DNA of 64,000 nucleotides from contig JBEBHP010000001.1 of the NCBI GenBank assembly GCA_040080835.1, forward strand, positions 186,001-250,000, given 5' to 3'. The translations under genes and the position numbers were made by a program. The notes under the pieces were generated by a model that was not told where the DNA came from, searched no databases, and was given only the letters and a program-made list of their open reading frames with translations. How positions within the stretch are numbered: the first letter of the stretch is position 1; the number at the start of each line of letters is the position of its first letter. Source of the stretch: SZUA-430 sp040080835 (GTDB lineage Bacteria > Pseudomonadota > Alphaproteobacteria > Micropepsales > Micropepsaceae). This document shows, piece by piece, positions 1 to 7,883 of this stretch.

Positions 1-1589
1 AGCCCCATCATCCGCAGGAATGGGGTCGCCCCAGGCAGCGCTTCATTGGGAGACGTTCGCATGCGGCCTTGCAGCCATGCCGTCGCCGCCTCACAGGCCT
101 TGTGCGCCCGCGCCAGTTCCGTGCCGATGGCGCCAAGGGCTCCCGGCCCGGCCAGACAGCGACTGGCGGTCTGGGCTATCTCATGCAGGAAACTTCGAAC
201 GGCCTCGCCACCATCCAGAGACAGTTTCCGACCGAGCAGGTCGATGGCCTGGATGCCGTTCGTGCCTTCATAAATCGGCGTGATGCGGGCGTCGCGATAA
301 TACTGGGCAGCACCTGTTTCCTCGATGAAGCCCATCCCGCCATGAATTTGCACGCCAAGCGACGCAACCTCGACTGACATGTCGGTACACCAGGCCTTTG
401 ACAGGGGCGTCAGCAACTCTTCGCGCGATTTGGCACTGGCGCGAACCTCAGCGGTCTCGCCATGGCGCGCCAGATCGATCGCAATCGCGTTGGACAGACA
501 GATCGCCCTGCCGGCCTCGACAAGTGCCTTTTGCGTCAGGAGCATGCGTCGCACGTCCGCATGGAAAATGATGGGCGACATTTCCAGCATGTCGTGCTGC
601 AGGCCGAACGGCTTGCCCTGCCGACGCTCGCGCGCGAACGCCAGCGCCCGCTGATAGCTGCGGTCTGCAATACCAACACCCTGCATGCCAATGTTCAAGC
701 GCGCCGAGTTCATCATCGTGAACATGGCAGACATGCCCTTGTTTTCAGCACCGATCAGGAAGCCCGTGGCCCCGCCTCCATCTCCGAACGACATGACGCA
801 GGTCGGGGAGCCGTGAATGCCCAGCTTGTGCTCCAGCCCCACGCAGTGCAGATCGTTGCGCTGTCCAGGGGCACCATCGGCATTCGGCAGGAACTTCGGC
901 ACGAGAAACAGTGAAATGCCGCGGGTACCAGCGGGCGCATCCGGCAAGCGCGCCAGGACCAGATGAACAATGTTGTCAGCTGCCTCGTGTTCTCCCCAGG
1001 TGATGAAGATCTTGGTTCCGGTGATTTTGTATGAGCCGTCGGACTGCCTGACCGCCCTTGTCCTCAGTGCGCCGACATCCGACCCGGCATGAGGCTCGGT
1101 CAGGTTCATCGTGCCCGTCCACTCGCCTGAAATCAGCTTGGCGAGATAGAGGCGCTTTTGCTCCGGCGTTCCGTGAGCGCCCAATGCCTCAATGGCGCCC
1201 TGGCTCAACAGCGGGCACAGGCCAAACGAGGCATTGGCTGCCTGCCACATTTCCTGAATGGCAAGCCCGACCGCATGCGGCATGCCTTGTCCGCCGTAAT
1301 CTGTATGCCCTGTAATGCTGCACCAGCCGGACGCCACCAAACCGCGATAGGCCTCTTCGAAACCGGTCGGCAATCTGACGCGACCATTGTCCAGCCGGGC
1401 GCCTTCGGTATCGCCAATGCGATTGAGAGGAGCAATCACTTCCCCGGCATAGCGGCCCGCTTCCTCGAGGATCGCATCCACAATGTCGCTGCTGAGTTCG
1501 GAAAACGCAGAATTGCCATAAAGTGCTGGTAGATTGGCAACTGAATCGAGCGCAAAACGTATATGCTTCACAGGTGCGTGATAGGTCAT
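1..1589 (-). CDS. Acyl-CoA dehydrogenase (AcdA/DmdC-like), C-terminus cut by window edge
   Basis: Flavin-dependent oxidation of an acyl-CoA to the 2-enoyl-CoA, passing electrons to ETF; substrate not predictable. Translating the minus strand from the ATG at 1589 gives one open frame to the window edge. The FAD/substrate-loop signature MNLTEPHAGSDVG is near residue 160, and the catalytic base lies in PIYEGTNGIQ (Glu about 441). A further alpha-helical stretch follows, typical of the ~600-residue subfamily with an extra C-terminal domain (AcdA, and DmdC of DMSP degradation). An ATG slightly upstream runs into a stop after four codons, which fixes this start. It is divergent from the YceI operon. 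The DmdC label is only a family resemblance; beta-oxidation is equally possible. Confidence 0.9.
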   Translation of the reverse strand, partial: MTYHAPVKHIRFALDSVANLPALYGNSAFSELSSDIVDAILEEAGRYAGEVIAPLNRIGDTEGARLDNGRVRLPTGFEEAYRGLVASGWCSITGHTDYGGQGMPHAVGLAIQEMWQAANASFGLCPLLSQGAIEALGAHGTPEQKRLYLAKLISGEWTGTMNLTEPHAGSDVGALRTRAVRQSDGSYKITGTKIFITWGEHEAADNIVHLVLARLPDAPAGTRGISLFLVPKFLPNADGAPGQRNDLHCVGLEHKLGIHGSPTCVMSFGDGGGATGFLIGAENKGMSAMFTMMNSARLNIGMQGVGIADRSYQRALAFARERRQGKPFGLQHDMLEMSPIIFHADVRRMLLTQKALVEAGRAICLSNAIAIDLARHGETAEVRASAKSREELLTPLSKAWCTDMSVEVASLGVQIHGGMGFIEETGAAQYYRDARITPIYEGTNGIQAIDLLGRKLSLDGGEAVRSFLHEIAQTASRCLAGPGALGAIGTELARAHKACEAATAWLQGRMRTSPNEALPGATPFLRMMG

Positions 1590-1663
1590 TTGAAATACAT
1601 TGCCTTAGTCGGTCTTATCCGGGAGACAGTGCTTCAGGCGGCCTCAACCGATCAAGGTGTTTC

Positions 1664-2269
1664 ATGAAGCGTTTGTTCATAGCTGTCGCGTCAATCTTGG
1701 CCTTGGCAGGGTCTTCTGCAGCAGGTGTTTCCCTGAACCCGCAGTCGGCGCCAAAAGGTGTCTACAGGGTCGATCCAAAACACGCATCTGTCGTCTTCTG
1801 CATCCGGCACATGGATATAAGCAATTATTGCGGCCGCTTCAGCGGCGTGACGGGCAAGATCAACTTCAATGGCTCCCAACCTGAAAAGAGCAGTGCGTCG
1901 ATCGAGCTCGACGTGGCCAGCGTGAACACACCGACCGACTCGCTGAGCGCTGAATTGCGCCGCGCCTTTTTTGAGACCGACAAGTTCCCAAAGGCAAGCT
2001 TTGTCTCGACGTCAATAAAACTGACCGGCAAGTCCACAGCCGAGATAACAGGTGACCTGACGCTGCATGGTGTAACCAGGCCTGCCACACTCGTGACGAC
2101 CTTCAACGGCGGATTGCAGCATCCGCTCGAAAACGCCTATGCCATTGGCTTTTCTGCAGCAACCAAACTAGACATTGCAGACTTCAACTTTCCCGACGTC
2201 GACTGGAAGATTTTCATCGCGGACGACGTAAGTCTGAAGATCGAAGCAGAATTCATCGCAGAAAAGTAG
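1664..2269 (+). CDS. YceI-family periplasmic lipocalin-like protein (first copy)
   Basis: 201-residue exported protein with a signal peptide (about residues 1-20, MKRLFIAVASILALAGSSAA) followed by a YceI beta-barrel domain. YceI proteins bind long isoprenoids such as polyisoprenoid quinones; the physiological role is mostly unknown. The family start (YRVDPKHASVVF) and the later TGDLTLHGVTRP segment are clear. Two cysteines sit in the first strands (VVFC and NYCGRF), unusual for the family, and could form a disulfide. The frame opens upstream, but the ATG at 1664 begins the signal peptide. It is 6 nt upstream of the cytochrome b561 gene, so the two are almost certainly co-transcribed. Confidence 0.9.
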   Translation: MKRLFIAVASILALAGSSAAGVSLNPQSAPKGVYRVDPKHASVVFCIRHMDISNYCGRFSGVTGKINFNGSQPEKSSASIELDVASVNTPTDSLSAELRRAFFETDKFPKASFVSTSIKLTGKSTAEITGDLTLHGVTRPATLVTTFNGGLQHPLENAYAIGFSAATKLDIADFNFPDVDWKIFIADDVSLKIEAEFIAEK

Positions 2270-2275
2270 CCCCAC

Positions 2276-2836
2276 ATGAGCACCAACTCTCCCAGCCGTT
2301 ACGACACCGTCGCCATGACCCTGCACTGGCTGATCGCGCTTGCGATCATCGCCATGCTGGTCATTGGCAAGATCATGGTTGACCTTCCAAGGGACGATCC
2401 CGACAGGTTTTTCCTGTATCAGACCCACAAGTCGACCGGATTTGTGATCCTGACCTTGACCGTTTTGCGCATCGCTTGGCGCCTGACACATACGATGCCA
2501 CCACTTCCGGTGCACATGGCGCGCTGGGAGCAGATCGCAGCCAAGGCGACACATGGCATTCTGTATTTCATGATGATCGCAATTCCGCTCACCGGCTGGG
2601 CGGTTGTATCGTCCTCGACATCCGGCATTCCCACCCTGTGGTACGGCCTGTTTGAAGTGCCGAACCTGCCGGGAATCCCGAGCGATCATGACACCCACGA
2701 ACAGGCAGAGGAAATGCACGAAATCTTGGGCAACCTGACGATTCTGCTTCTGATCCTGCATGTGGGCGCCGCGCTCAAGCACCACGTCTGGGACAAGGAC
2801 GATGTGCTGAAACGCATGCTTCCATTCTTTCGATAG
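2276..2836 (+). CDS. Cytochrome b561 family membrane protein (CybB/YceJ-like)
   Basis: 186-residue four-helix dihaem b-type cytochrome of the inner membrane. Members such as E. coli CybB oxidise quinol, for example with superoxide as acceptor. Candidate haem-ligand histidines are His17 (MTLHW), His51, His93, His148 and His162, distributed over the predicted helices as expected. The gene lies between two YceI genes, 6 nt after the first and 9 nt before the second. In E. coli, yceI and the b561 homologue yceJ are likewise neighbours. The context suggests that electron transfer to or from a quinone-like ligand is shared between this protein and its periplasmic partners, which is inference. Confidence 0.92.
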   Translation: MSTNSPSRYDTVAMTLHWLIALAIIAMLVIGKIMVDLPRDDPDRFFLYQTHKSTGFVILTLTVLRIAWRLTHTMPPLPVHMARWEQIAAKATHGILYFMMIAIPLTGWAVVSSSTSGIPTLWYGLFEVPNLPGIPSDHDTHEQAEEMHEILGNLTILLLILHVGAALKHHVWDKDDVLKRMLPFFR

Positions 2837-2845
2837 GAACATTCA

Positions 2846-3418
2846 ATGATGCAGCGCCTCATCGCGATCTGCTTAGCGTTTCTGTGGTTCGCATCCACTG
2901 CACAGGCCGCGGTTCCGGCCTCGTGGCATGTGGACCCGGCGAAAAGCTCGCTCACATTCACGGTCAAGGTAAACGGCCAGTCGGTCAACGGTCGCTTTCC
3001 GGGATTCGGAGCCTTGATAGAATTCGACCCGGCCAACCTCGTCCAGTCCTCTGCCAGGATCACAATCGATGCGACAGGCATCAGGACCTTTGACGCCACG
3101 CGCGACGCGATGCTGCTCAAGCCGGCCTGGTTCAACGTCCTGGATTTTCCGCAGGCAACTTTTCAGTCCACGGGCTTCACTGCCAATGGGCCTGGGGCCT
3201 TTGTCTGCAACGGCAAGCTGACCATCAAGGGAACGTCCAAGGATGTCAGCCTGCCGTTCAAGCTGTCAATCAATGGAAACACGGCGATGATGAAGGGTGA
3301 AACCACCATCCAGCGTCTGGCCTTCAAGGTTGGGGAAGGACCCGACTACACAGGTGAAACACCGGTATCCCTGACCGTCAAAGTCTTCGTAAACATCAAG
3401 GCTGATAGGGTGAAATAA
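2846..3418 (+). CDS. YceI-family periplasmic protein (second copy)
   Basis: 190 residues: a signal peptide (MMQRLIAICLAFLWFASTAQA) and a complete YceI domain beginning WHVDPAKSSLTF, with a GKLTIKGTSKDVSLPF strand typical of the family. It is not a close copy of the first YceI gene: it lacks that protein's N-terminal cysteine pair and has a shorter N-terminus, so this is not a recent tandem duplication. It ends the three-gene operon. No T-rich terminator is evident in the 212 nt before the Sua5 gene. Confidence 0.9.
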   Translation: MMQRLIAICLAFLWFASTAQAAVPASWHVDPAKSSLTFTVKVNGQSVNGRFPGFGALIEFDPANLVQSSARITIDATGIRTFDATRDAMLLKPAWFNVLDFPQATFQSTGFTANGPGAFVCNGKLTIKGTSKDVSLPFKLSINGNTAMMKGETTIQRLAFKVGEGPDYTGETPVSLTVKVFVNIKADRVK

Positions 3419-3630
3419 GTGTCGGTCCGGATTCCGGACGCAATTCCGTACCTACTGAGATACAGCGCCGAATAGAGCCGAAAGCGCCGAAAACAAAAAG
3501 AGAACAAATCGTCGCACCACCTGTTCCGCCGATGATTACCTTAACCGAGCGAACAACCGCGCGCCTTCCCTTTTCAAGTTCGCTATTGCAAGCTGCAAGC
3601 CACAGCCCGCAACCGATCCTTCGTCCGCAA

Positions 3631-4578
3631 ATGAGCCTCACCCAACCCACGTCAATTGCAATCGCAGAGGCGGCGCGCCTTCTGCACCAGGGTGAACTCG
3701 TCGCCTTCCCGACTGAAACAGTCTACGGCCTCGGCGCGGATGCAAGCCGTGATCGCGCTGTCACGCGCATATTCGAGGCCAAGGGCCGCCCTCAGTTCAA
3801 CCCGCTGATCGTGCACGTCGCAACACTCGAGGACGCAACGAGCCTCGCAACCTTCAGTGCTTTGGCAATCAAACTCGCCCGGCGCTTCTGGCCGGGACCG
3901 CTCACGCTTGTGGTTCCACGTCGCAAGGAGTGCAACGTGTCATGGCTTGCAACAGCAGGTCTCGACACGGTTGCAATCCGCTGCCCGGCGCACCCGGTGG
4001 CCCAGGCCCTGCTCAAGGCGTTCGGCGGCCCGCTTGCAGCGCCAAGCGCAAACCCCTCAGGAACCGTCTCAGCCACCGCCGCAGAGCATGTGGCAGAAGG
4101 CTTGGGCCACGCTGTTGCCATGGTGCTGGATGGCGGCTCGACGGCCTATGGTCTGGAGTCAACCATTATCGGGTTTGATGGCGATGCTCCAACGATGCTG
4201 CGGCCGGGCGCAGTCTCTCGCGAAGACATTGAACGCGTCGTAGGTCCCCTTTCAAAGGCGGTCGATCATGAAACAGCGCCGCACTCACCGGGCCGCCTCA
4301 AGCGTCACTACGCAACTGCCAAGCCGCTCAGGCTGAACGCGACCGTTGTGCTGCCGGGCGAGGCCCAGCTTGCCTTCGGCATTCCGTTACCCGGCGCAGC
4401 AACAACACTGAATCTCAGTTTCCGCTCCGATCTCGCGGAAGCAGCGGGAAATCTCTTTGCCATGTTACGCACGCTCGACAAGTCAGCTGCCAGTACCATC
4501 GCAGTCATGAAGGTTCCCCGACACGGGCTCGGGGAAGCCATCAACGACAGGCTGGAGCGGGCCGCAGTGCGCGAGTAA
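3631..4578 (+). CDS. L-threonylcarbamoyladenylate synthase, Sua5 type
   Basis: Makes threonylcarbamoyl-AMP from Thr, bicarbonate and ATP for the t6A37 modification of ANN-decoding tRNAs; cytoplasmic. The YrdC/TsaC domain occupies about residues 5-195, with FPTETVYGLG near residue 30, PGPLTLVV, and PSANPSGTVSAT. A further ~110 residues form the Sua5 domain, which begins around the linker with SPGRLKRHYA, so this is the long Sua5 form (315 aa) rather than short TsaC. The frame is open upstream to 3532, but the extra 33 residues look non-coding; homology begins just after the ATG at 3631. The gene ends 10 nt before the FAD-linked oxidase. Confidence 0.92.
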   Translation: MSLTQPTSIAIAEAARLLHQGELVAFPTETVYGLGADASRDRAVTRIFEAKGRPQFNPLIVHVATLEDATSLATFSALAIKLARRFWPGPLTLVVPRRKECNVSWLATAGLDTVAIRCPAHPVAQALLKAFGGPLAAPSANPSGTVSATAAEHVAEGLGHAVAMVLDGGSTAYGLESTIIGFDGDAPTMLRPGAVSREDIERVVGPLSKAVDHETAPHSPGRLKRHYATAKPLRLNATVVLPGEAQLAFGIPLPGAATTLNLSFRSDLAEAAGNLFAMLRTLDKSAASTIAVMKVPRHGLGEAINDRLERAAVRE

Positions 4579-4588
4579 GCTGAACAGG

Positions 4589-6013
4589 ATGGCACACACG
4601 ACGAAACCCTCTGCAGAAACACTCCAGCGCCTCAAGCAGGCGGCGGGTTCAGGCGGATGGTCTGAAGATGCAGGCGAGATCGCACCACTGCTTGTTGAAT
4701 GGCGCGAACGCTACAGGGGGGCAACGCCGCTGCTGCTGAAGCCGGGCTCCGTGGCGCAGGTGTCGGATATCGTGAAAATATGCGCCGCCACAAAAACGCC
4801 GCTCGTCCCTCAAGGCGGCAACACCGGCCTCGTGGGAGGTCAGATACCAAACCCCGATGGGTCGGAAGTGCTTTTGTCGTTGAAACGATTGAACCGGATC
4901 CGCGACACAGATCCCGACGCGTCGACTATCACGGTTGAAGCAGGTTGCATCCTCTCTGATGTCCAGGCTCACGCCGCCGCCAGCAAAAGGCTCTTCCCGC
5001 TGAGCCTTGCTTCAGAAGGTTCGGCCACCATCGGTGGTCTGGTCTCAACAAATGCCGGAGGCACTGGCGTACTCGCCTATGGCAACATGCGCGAGCTGGT
5101 GCTGGGTCTGGAAGCAGTGCTTCCAGACGGCGAAATCTGGAACGGCCTGCGTGCGCTGCGCAAGGATAACACCGGATATGACCTCAAGCAGTTGCTGATC
5201 GGCGCAGAAGGCACACTGGGCGTGGTCACGGCAGCCGTGCTCAAACTCTTCCCCGAACCGAAGTCCATCGAAACCGCCATCGTCGCAGTTCCAGACGTGG
5301 AACATGCAATCAGCCTGCTGCACTTCGCGCAGCGCGCCGGCGGAACTGTCACCGCATTCGAACTCATACCGCGTATCGGGTTGGAATTCGTGCTCAAGCA
5401 CATACCGGGCACGCGCGCACCCCTCGATCAGGCCTATGATTGGCTGGTGCTGATCGACGTGTCTGTCTTTGGAGACGGTCAGCAGGGAAGTGCGCAGCAT
5501 ATGCTGACAGAGGCCGCGACCTCGGGTCTGATCATTGACGGTATCGTCGCGCAGTCACTTGCGCAGAGAGAGGCCTTCTGGAGACTGCGCGACAGCCTTT
5601 CGGAATCCCAGAAACCTGAAGGCGGCAGCATCAAGCACGATGTTTCGGTTCCCGTATCGGCAATTCCTGCGTTCCTCAGGGATGGTGCTGCGGCAGTGCA
5701 AAAGGCAATTCCCGGCGCACGCCCCGTTTCGTTTGGCCATTTGGGAGACGGAAACATCCACTTCAACGTCAGCCAGCCCATTGACATGCAAAAGCAGGCA
5801 TTCCTTTCCCGCTGGAACGAGGTCAACCTGGTAGTCCACGATCTCGTGCACAGGTTCAATGGCTCGATCAGCGCTGAACACGGATTGGGCCAGTCCAAAG
5901 TCGATGAGATTGCGCGCTACAAGTCGGCAACAGAACTCGCGGCCATGCGCGCCGTGAAGCGCGCACTCGACCCCCGCAACATCATGAACCCGGGAAAGGT
6001 CATCAGGGTGTGA
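4589..6013 (+). CDS. FAD-linked 2-hydroxyacid dehydrogenase (GlcD / D-2-hydroxyglutarate dehydrogenase family)
   Basis: 474-residue flavoprotein oxidising a 2-hydroxyacid to the 2-oxoacid. The PCMH-type FAD domain spans about residues 45-220 with the pyrophosphate loop PQGGNTGLVGG (74-84) and EGSATIGGLVSTNAGG. The C-terminal FAD-oxidase domain contains FGHLGDGNIHFN and ends ISAEHGLGQSK...NPGKVIRV, as in D-2-hydroxyglutarate and D-lactate dehydrogenases. D-2-hydroxyglutarate is the likeliest substrate by overall similarity, but glycolate or D-lactate cannot be excluded. It follows sua5 closely on the same strand and is convergent with the next gene, 9 nt away. Confidence 0.88.
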   Translation: MAHTTKPSAETLQRLKQAAGSGGWSEDAGEIAPLLVEWRERYRGATPLLLKPGSVAQVSDIVKICAATKTPLVPQGGNTGLVGGQIPNPDGSEVLLSLKRLNRIRDTDPDASTITVEAGCILSDVQAHAAASKRLFPLSLASEGSATIGGLVSTNAGGTGVLAYGNMRELVLGLEAVLPDGEIWNGLRALRKDNTGYDLKQLLIGAEGTLGVVTAAVLKLFPEPKSIETAIVAVPDVEHAISLLHFAQRAGGTVTAFELIPRIGLEFVLKHIPGTRAPLDQAYDWLVLIDVSVFGDGQQGSAQHMLTEAATSGLIIDGIVAQSLAQREAFWRLRDSLSESQKPEGGSIKHDVSVPVSAIPAFLRDGAAAVQKAIPGARPVSFGHLGDGNIHFNVSQPIDMQKQAFLSRWNEVNLVVHDLVHRFNGSISAEHGLGQSKVDEIARYKSATELAAMRAVKRALDPRNIMNPGKVIRV

Positions 6014-6022
6014 AGGCAAGCC

Positions 6023-7006
6023 TTAGCGGTAACGCAAGCCCTTGAGGCCGGCAGCTTCGTAAACGGCATCCAGCACTTCCTGTTGGATGACGATGGCCTC
6101 GCCTTCGGTTGGCACCGGCAGATTGTTTTCCAGCGCATGGACAACGGTATCAAGCTGCCAGGTATAGGTTGATATCCTGCTGACCCGGGGTGCCAGTGTC
6201 TTCAAGCCTGACTTCAGCGTAAGAATGCCACGATAGTGAGGCGCCAGCGGATTGACATATTCGATCTCGCCCTTTGTGCCCTTGATGTGCAGCGATGCCG
6301 CAAAGCCCTGCCCGCTCGCCATGGACGACGACAGGTTCGCTTTCACGGCGCCGGGAAAAGTCAGGACGGCTGTCATATGCTCGTCCACGCCTTTGGGTGT
6401 CAGAACCGCCTTGGCCTCAATGTGTGCTGGCCGGGTGCGAAGCACATTGAGCACCCAGCTCAGTGGATAACAGCCAAGGTCCATGAAAGAGCCCCCGCCC
6501 GTTTCAGGAAGGTGCCGAATCTCGGTACCGTTTCTGTCATCAATGGCGATGTTGAACTTCGCATCAACACCCGTCACCATTCCGACTTCGCCGGCATCAA
6601 GCCACGCCATCATTTGCAGGAAGCTCGGATGATAGCGGTAGTGAAAGGCTTCAATCACGCGCTTGCCGGACGCCCGTGCAGCCGCCTGCACCTGATGGAC
6701 CTCGCGCACATTCATCGCAAAAGGCTTCTCACAAAGCACGTGCTTGCCAGCTTGCAGTGCCTTGATGGTCCATTCGGCGTGCAGGTTGATGGGCAAGGCG
6801 TTGTAGACCAGATCAACGTCGGGCGCGCCGACCAGTGCGTCATAGTCTTTGTCTGCACGGGCAAATCCGTGAGCCGCCGCAAACTCTTCCGCTCGCGCAA
6901 AATCGCGCGCCGCAACTGATTGAAGCACGGCCCCCGGTCGAACCCTGGACGGATGAACCATCGCCGACGGCGTAATTCTTGCGGCTCCAAGGCAACCAAT
7001 TCTCAT
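6023..7006 (-). CDS. Gfo/Idh/MocA family NAD(P)-dependent oxidoreductase
   Basis: 327 residues. The N-terminal Rossmann fold starts RIGCLGAARI at residue 2, and the family lysine motif CEKPFAMN is at about 92-99. A C-terminal alpha/beta domain follows, with GGGSFMDLGCYPLSWVLN. Such enzymes oxidise or reduce sugars, inositols or trans-dihydrodiols; the substrate is unknown here. The open frame extends 23 codons further upstream, but the ATG at 7006 places the GxGxxR-like dinucleotide loop at the usual distance from the N-terminus. It is divergent from the YbjN gene, leaving a 199-nt promoter region (7007-7205). Confidence 0.88.
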   Translation of the reverse strand: MRIGCLGAARITPSAMVHPSRVRPGAVLQSVAARDFARAEEFAAAHGFARADKDYDALVGAPDVDLVYNALPINLHAEWTIKALQAGKHVLCEKPFAMNVREVHQVQAAARASGKRVIEAFHYRYHPSFLQMMAWLDAGEVGMVTGVDAKFNIAIDDRNGTEIRHLPETGGGSFMDLGCYPLSWVLNVLRTRPAHIEAKAVLTPKGVDEHMTAVLTFPGAVKANLSSSMASGQGFAASLHIKGTKGEIEYVNPLAPHYRGILTLKSGLKTLAPRVSRISTYTWQLDTVVHALENNLPVPTEGEAIVIQQEVLDAVYEAAGLKGLRYR

Positions 7007-7205
7007 GTCGAACACTACCTTTTCATACGACGCACGATGGCCAAGTCCCTTGGCCGGAGAATTGCCCCCACTCAAATCTTCTCATACGTGTAAGCAGTCA
7101 TCTCGGCAAACAAATTTTGCGGGCTTTCGCAACCTCTTCGCCATTCCGCACTAGCTTTCGGCCAGCAATTGGTTTTCGCTGCAGCGCTCATATCCGGAAG
7201 GTTTC

Positions 7206-7862
7206 ATGCTCAGGAAAATGTTCACCCTTGCGGTCGCCGGCAGTTCGTTGCTGGCCGCGTCTGCAGTCGCTGATGACAAGCCCGCAGCGCCTGCTCCCGA
7301 GGCCACGACAGAAGCGCTGATCGAAGGCCTCACGCCAGCCAGTCTCGCAGGCATCCTGACGGAGGCAGGCGCAGAAGAAGTGACGCCTTCCACTGAAGGC
7401 AATGTCGTGCGTTTCAAGAGCAGCGGCCGCAACTATTTTGTGACGCTGGGCGCTTGCGACGAAGCGTCGGGCACGTGCGCACTGGCAACGATTGGAAGGG
7501 TCCTCAAAGCCAAGCTGCCGATCGAAGTGCTGAACAGAATCAATGCAAAATATGACGGTCTGATCTCCGCTGCACGCGTCAGCGACGCGTCATTCAGGCT
7601 TGTTCATTCAACCATCATCAGCGGCGGGGTGACAACGAAGAACCTGGCCGTCAATCTCGTGTGGTACGTCAACGAGACGCCTGAATTCGAATCGTTTATC
7701 AAGTCGCAACTTGTCGCCGAAAACCCGGCAAGCAGACCCGATCTTCAGAACGTAAGTGCAGGATTGCCTTTGGGTGATGTTGTCCTGACCCCCGACGAAC
7801 TCAAAAGTCTCACTGACAAATTGAATTTTCGGGTGAAACAGACATCGATGAAGTTGAAGTGA
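7206..7862 (+). CDS. Exported YbjN-domain protein
   Basis: 218 residues: a signal peptide (MLRKMFTLAVAGSSLLAASAVA), a short Ala/Pro-rich linker, then a YbjN-type sensor domain from about residue 40. That domain carries the recognisable pattern of 'RFKSSGRNYFVTLGAC', a Cys pair (ACDEASGTC), and a helix with LNRINAKYDGL. YbjN domains resemble type III secretion chaperones; in E. coli YbjN affects motility and stress responses, but this exported form has no known function. A GGAAGG ribosome-binding site lies 5 nt upstream of the ATG. It is convergent with the HtrA-type protease. Confidence 0.8.
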   Translation: MLRKMFTLAVAGSSLLAASAVADDKPAAPAPEATTEALIEGLTPASLAGILTEAGAEEVTPSTEGNVVRFKSSGRNYFVTLGACDEASGTCALATIGRVLKAKLPIEVLNRINAKYDGLISAARVSDASFRLVHSTIISGGVTTKNLAVNLVWYVNETPEFESFIKSQLVAENPASRPDLQNVSAGLPLGDVVLTPDELKSLTDKLNFRVKQTSMKLK

Positions 7863-7881
7863 GGCAGGACATGCCCGCCTC
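7861..7881. terminator. Hairpin between convergent genes
   Basis: GAGGCAGG and CCCGCCTC pair around ACATG, giving an 8-bp stem with one A-C mismatch, exactly in the gap between the YbjN and HtrA stops. There is no strong T-tract on either side, so terminator activity is uncertain. Confidence 0.35.
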
Positions 7882-7883
7882 CC

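Noticed and set aside
2168..2842. A 224-codon minus-strand open frame opposite cytochrome b561
   Set aside because: The plus strand encodes a clear four-helix b561 protein; the antisense product has no recognisable features.
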